This document shows, one piece after another, positions 34,074 to 37,213 of a stretch of 37,213 bases of DNA (position 1 is its first letter; each line of letters begins with the position of its first letter). Source of the stretch: an uncultured Clostridia bacterium (lineage in GTDB: Bacteria > Bacillota > Clostridia > TANB77 > CAG-508); the NCBI GenBank assembly GCA_947628415.1, contig CANQZU010000005.1:1-37213 (forward strand). Direction: 5' to 3'. The notes under the pieces are model-generated. The model was not told the origin of the DNA. It was given only the letters and a program-made list of their open reading frames with translations, and did not search any database. A program made the position numbers and the translations under genes.

Positions 34074-35276
34074 TTACACAACTTCCTTAACTTTTTTGTA
34101 TTTTCCTTTTGATTGGTAAGAATTCATTATTTGTCTTATTGCGCCATAATCTACCAGTTTTCTTTTGTAATATTTTATAATTTTAGAGTAATCTGTTTTT
34201 TCATTATGTAATTTTTTCATATCATTTTTTATAAATAAAATTTCTTTTTCCTTTACATATTGTATAAAATTAGATTCTTTTAGTTTGGAAATTTCTTGGT
34301 AACGATTCCAAAAAATTTTATACTCTTCTCTCGCTTTTGGTGAATCCCAATAAACTTTAGTAGACAACAATTTAATATTATAATCTTCTATCAAATTAAT
34401 TAACATGGAATATACTTTTTCTCTTTTAGCTGCCATTTTAGTATCTTGTAATAATGTTCTAGCATCTTTCAAAAGTTTTTCATAGCATTGTTCTGCTACA
34501 ATAAGTGGTAAACTATGTGTAAATAGTTTTCTACTTATAGCTAATAGAATCATATTTTTTTCAATGATATCTTTTGTATCTAATTTTCCAACTTCATAAG
34601 TTTGATATTTTTCGTATTCTGATATAACATCTTCCATATTTTTATTTCGTTTTATTGCCATTTTTAAAGGTACTATATTTTGGATATAATCTTCCAAAGT
34701 ATAAAATATCTTATTATAAATCCATTCTTTTGATGTATCATAATAATTTATATTGTCTGCTACTTTTATGGAATAATTTTTCAAAATAGACTTAAATAAA
34801 GTATCCATTTTAGATAAATAAAACTTATTGTATTTTTCTAATACTTTCTGTTTTCCATCTATTTTAATGCCTTCATAATCTAATTCCATTAAGTATTTTT
34901 GTTTTCGATATTTATATTCAACATATTCATTTTCTTTTAAACTAGTTACTTCATAGTATTTAGATAAAGCGTTTTTTTCAAATTCAGAAGCTGTATTATT
35001 CTTTACTTTTTTATAAATAGAATCCATTACATATTTATCTAATGCACTTAAATAAGCTTCATATGCAATATCATATTTTTTTTCTTTTTCTTCTTGCCCA
35101 TAATCATCTTGTTGCATACTATTTTCAAAAGCTTTTATGACATTATTCCTTTTAATTGAAATTAACATACCGTTAATTCCTATTTTAGTAGGTATCAAAA
35201 TTCTTGTTAAAGTATTGGTTATTTTGTTAAAAAAATTTCTATCTGCTCCTGTTATTTTAAGGCTTCTTTCTTCCAT
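34074..35276 (-). CDS. Unrecognised 400-residue helical protein between yqfD and ybeY
   Basis: No family recognised. The chain is rich in Lys, Glu and Tyr, predicted largely helical, without signal peptide, membrane span or clear motif; charged runs such as EEKEKKYDIAYEAYLSALDK suggest coiled-coil stretches. A ribosome binding site lies before the ATG, the gaps to yqfD (13) and ybeY (2) are short, and the length is inconsistent with a chance frame. In Bacillus this spot holds phoH and pgpH. A phosphodiesterase or ATPase replacement is not supported, because neither HD nor Walker residues are seen. Confidence 0.8.
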   Translation of the reverse strand: MEERSLKITGADRNFFNKITNTLTRILIPTKIGINGMLISIKRNNVIKAFENSMQQDDYGQEEKEKKYDIAYEAYLSALDKYVMDSIYKKVKNNTASEFEKNALSKYYEVTSLKENEYVEYKYRKQKYLMELDYEGIKIDGKQKVLEKYNKFYLSKMDTLFKSILKNYSIKVADNINYYDTSKEWIYNKIFYTLEDYIQNIVPLKMAIKRNKNMEDVISEYEKYQTYEVGKLDTKDIIEKNMILLAISRKLFTHSLPLIVAEQCYEKLLKDARTLLQDTKMAAKREKVYSMLINLIEDYNIKLLSTKVYWDSPKAREEYKIFWNRYQEISKLKESNFIQYVKEKEILFIKNDMKKLHNEKTDYSKIIKYYKRKLVDYGAIRQIMNSYQSKGKYKKVKEVV

Positions 35277-35289
35277 TTAAATCATCCCT

Positions 35290-36474
35290 TCAAAATACAA
35301 TTTTTTCATTAGTCCCTATATTTTCCAAAACTTCATATGTAACATAGATATCGATACTATTTTCCTTTTCGTAAGTATTAATATTTTTCCCCACAATCGA
35401 TTCCTTGTCTTCAATTTCTTGATTCAATTCTTCTTGTAATTGTTGTATCCCTATGTTTTTAGCTTCATCCAATTCATATGTTTTTGGTTGTTCTTGTACT
35501 TCTTTATTTGTTGTTTTTAAAATTGAAATTGGTAAATAAAAGTCTGAAAATAATCTCATTTTGTTTTCCGTTTCTATTGTATCATAAATTTTAAATTTTG
35601 AAACCCCTTTATGCAAATTTATTTTAAAATTATTAATTTTTATTGAATATTTATTTTCAATATTCCCTGTTTCTATTCTTTCCGTAGTATTCAAAGGAAT
35701 ATTTTTATATTTAGTATGCCATACTTTTGCTTGTATTTCTCCTTTTGCATGGACATAACGAATTCCTGTATATTTTCCTTCCATCCATCCATTAATTAGA
35801 GTATCTCCAACATTAACAGTATCTCCTACTTGTATATTAGCCGTTCCAGTTTGCGCATTAATTTTAGTAATAATACCCGCTTTATTTGAAATAATACTAC
35901 AATATTCATTTTCATCAATAATTTCTGGTTTTTCATCTGCTTTTACAACTCTTACAATTGCATTTGTCCCTTTTAATTCAATACCTATCCATGCAATATC
36001 TTTTCTTTTTAATCTAATATTATTAACAATTTCTTTTGTATTAATTTTAGACTTTAATTCACCTAACTTTAATCCAGCATCTTCTATATCTTGTAAAATA
36101 TTTTCCAATTCTAATCCATTTTCTTCTCTTATATCCACATTCCATACAAAATGAGAGGATAAGAATATTAAAAATGCTATTAAAAGTAAAAAAATAAAAA
36201 ATATTTTTCTTTTTTTATAACGATGAAATAAAAATGGAATCCCTTTTTTATTTTCTATTTTTATTTTACATTTTGTTTTTTTAGCTATTTTACAAATTGC
36301 TTTAAAATCTTGCACGCCTACTCTAAAATTTAACTCTATTTCTTTTTTTCTTTTTAAACGCCAAATAACAATGTGACTTGATCGACACATATTAATAAAT
36401 CTTTCAATATAATATCCTTCTATGGAAATTGTTAAATAGCCAAGAAGATAACTAAATAAGATTTTTATAATCAT
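35290..36474 (-). CDS. yqfD: Sporulation protein YqfD
   Basis: 394 residues of the YqfD/SpoIV family. N-terminal YqfD segment (about 1-85), a membrane span (about 92-110, KIFFIFLLLIAFLIFLSSHF), then FVWNVDIREENGL, IAWIGIELKGTNAIVRVV, a DENEYCSIISNKAGIITKIN segment and GDTVNVGDTLINGW. YqfC and YqfD are expressed in the mother cell under sigma-E in Bacillus; the biochemical role is not known. Pairs with yqfC, 11 bases upstream. Confidence 0.93.
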   Translation of the reverse strand: MIIKILFSYLLGYLTISIEGYYIERFINMCRSSHIVIWRLKRKKEIELNFRVGVQDFKAICKIAKKTKCKIKIENKKGIPFLFHRYKKRKIFFIFLLLIAFLIFLSSHFVWNVDIREENGLELENILQDIEDAGLKLGELKSKINTKEIVNNIRLKRKDIAWIGIELKGTNAIVRVVKADEKPEIIDENEYCSIISNKAGIITKINAQTGTANIQVGDTVNVGDTLINGWMEGKYTGIRYVHAKGEIQAKVWHTKYKNIPLNTTERIETGNIENKYSIKINNFKINLHKGVSKFKIYDTIETENKMRLFSDFYLPISILKTTNKEVQEQPKTYELDEAKNIGIQQLQEELNQEIEDKESIVGKNINTYEKENSIDIYVTYEVLENIGTNEKIVF

Positions 36475-36485
36475 GCTATACTCCC

Positions 36486-36764
36486 TTAATCTACTACTTT
36501 TTCAATATCAATACTTTCAATTTGACCAGTTACTTTAATATCATCATTTGTCATATTTTCTAAATTTAATTGAAAACCATTTATATTAATAATGCCAATA
36601 TAAGTATTAATCCTAACAAAAAATTCTTCATACTCTAATATTCCTTTAAAATTTTCTATAATCATCTCGTCAAATCCTGTCAAAATAATTCTAGGAATAT
36701 CTGAACAAACTTCTTTTGGCAATTCCAACATTTTATCAATTCTACTATAGTTTTTCTTCTTCAT
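36486..36764 (-). CDS. yqfC: Sporulation protein YqfC
   Basis: 92 residues from the ATG at 36762-36764 (MKKKNYSRIDKMLELPKEVC), with AAGGAAGG seven bases upstream; a 12-codon upstream extension is unlikely. IPRIILTGFDEMIIENFKGI and the ININGFQLNLENMTNDDIKV region match the YqfC domain. Directly followed by yqfD. Confidence 0.92.
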   Translation of the reverse strand: MKKKNYSRIDKMLELPKEVCSDIPRIILTGFDEMIIENFKGILEYEEFFVRINTYIGIININGFQLNLENMTNDDIKVTGQIESIDIEKVVD

Positions 36765-36814
36765 AAAATTTCCTTCCTTATGATTGTTAATTTTGAGCAA
36801 GTATAAAGTAAGTA

Positions 36815-37213
36815 TTATTTTATAAATTCATCTAAAGATTGAAATTCATAGCCCATACTTTTTGCTTCTTTAATTATATAATCTAAAATATTTGTATTAG
36901 TTTTTGAATTTCCATGTAAAAGCATGATTTCTCCATTGTGTAAATTATCTAATATTTTCTTTTTAGCTGTTACTTCATCTGGTTGTTTATTTTCATTCCA
37001 ATCTTCATACGCAAATGACCACATAACAGTTTTATAACCTAATCGATTAGTCACTTTTAAAGTATTTTCATTAAATTCACCTTTAGGCGGTCTTAAATAT
37101 TTCATTTCATAATTAAATTTTTCATAAATAGATTGATGTAAATCCATCACTTCTGTTTTTATTTTTTCTTCCGTTAATTCTGGCATACTTTTATGATTTA
37201 CTGTATGATTTCC
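36815..37213 (-). CDS. Polysaccharide deacetylase, PdaA type (partial, continues beyond the right edge)
   Basis: Carbohydrate esterase 4 domain. The first codons visible read GNHTVNHKSMPELTEEKI, so the NodB motif 2 His pair (GNHT-x2-H) is at the very edge; motif 1 (TFDDG) lies outside. RPPKGEFN (motif 3), MWSFAYEDW (motif 4) and MLLHGNSKT (motif 5) follow. The pattern fits the delta-lactam de-N-acetylases (PdaA) of cortex synthesis in spores. The ATG at 37184-37186 is internal, not the start. It is followed by yqfC after 50 bases. Confidence 0.88.
   Translation of the reverse strand, partial: GNHTVNHKSMPELTEEKIKTEVMDLHQSIYEKFNYEMKYLRPPKGEFNENTLKVTNRLGYKTVMWSFAYEDWNENKQPDEVTAKKKILDNLHNGEIMLLHGNSKTNTNILDYIIKEAKSMGYEFQSLDEFIK

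Noticed and set aside
1-37213. CRISPR arrays, tRNA or rRNA genes, IS elements, prophage
   Set aside because: No spaced direct repeats, cloverleaf sequences, transposase-like or phage-like frames were seen on either strand.

Overview
The window is AT-rich chromosomal DNA from a spore-forming Clostridia-type Firmicute, probably an uncultivated gut-type lineage. The evidence is the S10-spc-alpha ribosomal gene order, strong AGGAGG ribosome binding sites, the class III fructose-1,6-bisphosphatase, the sporulation genes spoVT, yqfC, yqfD and a PdaA-like deacetylase, and Zn-ribbon forms of S4, S14, L36 and L24. I see no tRNA, rRNA, IS element, prophage or CRISPR array. All genes but one (a DUF4364 gene at 30845-31387) are on the minus strand, so transcription runs from the right end to the left.

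Right end to 31411: an operon of closely spaced genes enters from outside the window: PdaA-like deacetylase (partial), yqfC, yqfD, an unrecognised 400-residue protein where phoH/pgpH usually lie, ybeY, a DUF3048 protein, a YlbF-family protein and a membrane HExxH protease. It ends at a bidirectional terminator shared with the convergent DUF4364 gene. That gene is divergent from an L-lactate dehydrogenase gene, and both have clear sigma-A promoters.

29656 to 12765: the ribosomal block. A consensus promoter precedes a ~270-nt rpsJ leader that carries an intrinsic terminator (candidate attenuator). The order is rpsJ-rplC-rplD-rplW-[unrecognised gene]-rplB-rpsS-rplV-rpsC-rplP-rpmC-rpsQ-rplN-rplX-rplE-rpsZ-rpsH-rplF-rplR-rpsE-rplO-secY-adk-map, then a second consensus promoter and infA-rpmJ-rpsM-rpsK-rpsD-rpoA-rplQ, then a terminator. 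rpmD (L30) is missing between rpsE and rplO, L17 carries a ~50-residue insertion, and several junctions contain long inverted repeats. secY and map start with TTG.

12726 to 1: accessory and housekeeping genes in short transcription units: a small membrane protein resembling the start of a family 2 glycosyltransferase, recD2 (broken by a one-base frameshift), an M20-family hydrolase, comFC (apparently starting at AUU), a KAP-type P-loop NTPase, fbp, spoVT behind a forespore-type (sigma-G/F) promoter, a small frameshifted gene coupled to spoVT, a terminator, then alaS (a short form without the C-terminal domain), hinT and a sortase.

The most unusual points are the rpsJ leader attenuator, the unrecognised gene inside the S10 operon, the unrecognised gene between yqfD and ybeY, the AUU start of comFC, two single-base frameshifts (recD2 and the gene after spoVT), and the short AlaS with a cysteine-rich insert. 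No convincing new multi-gene system is visible.
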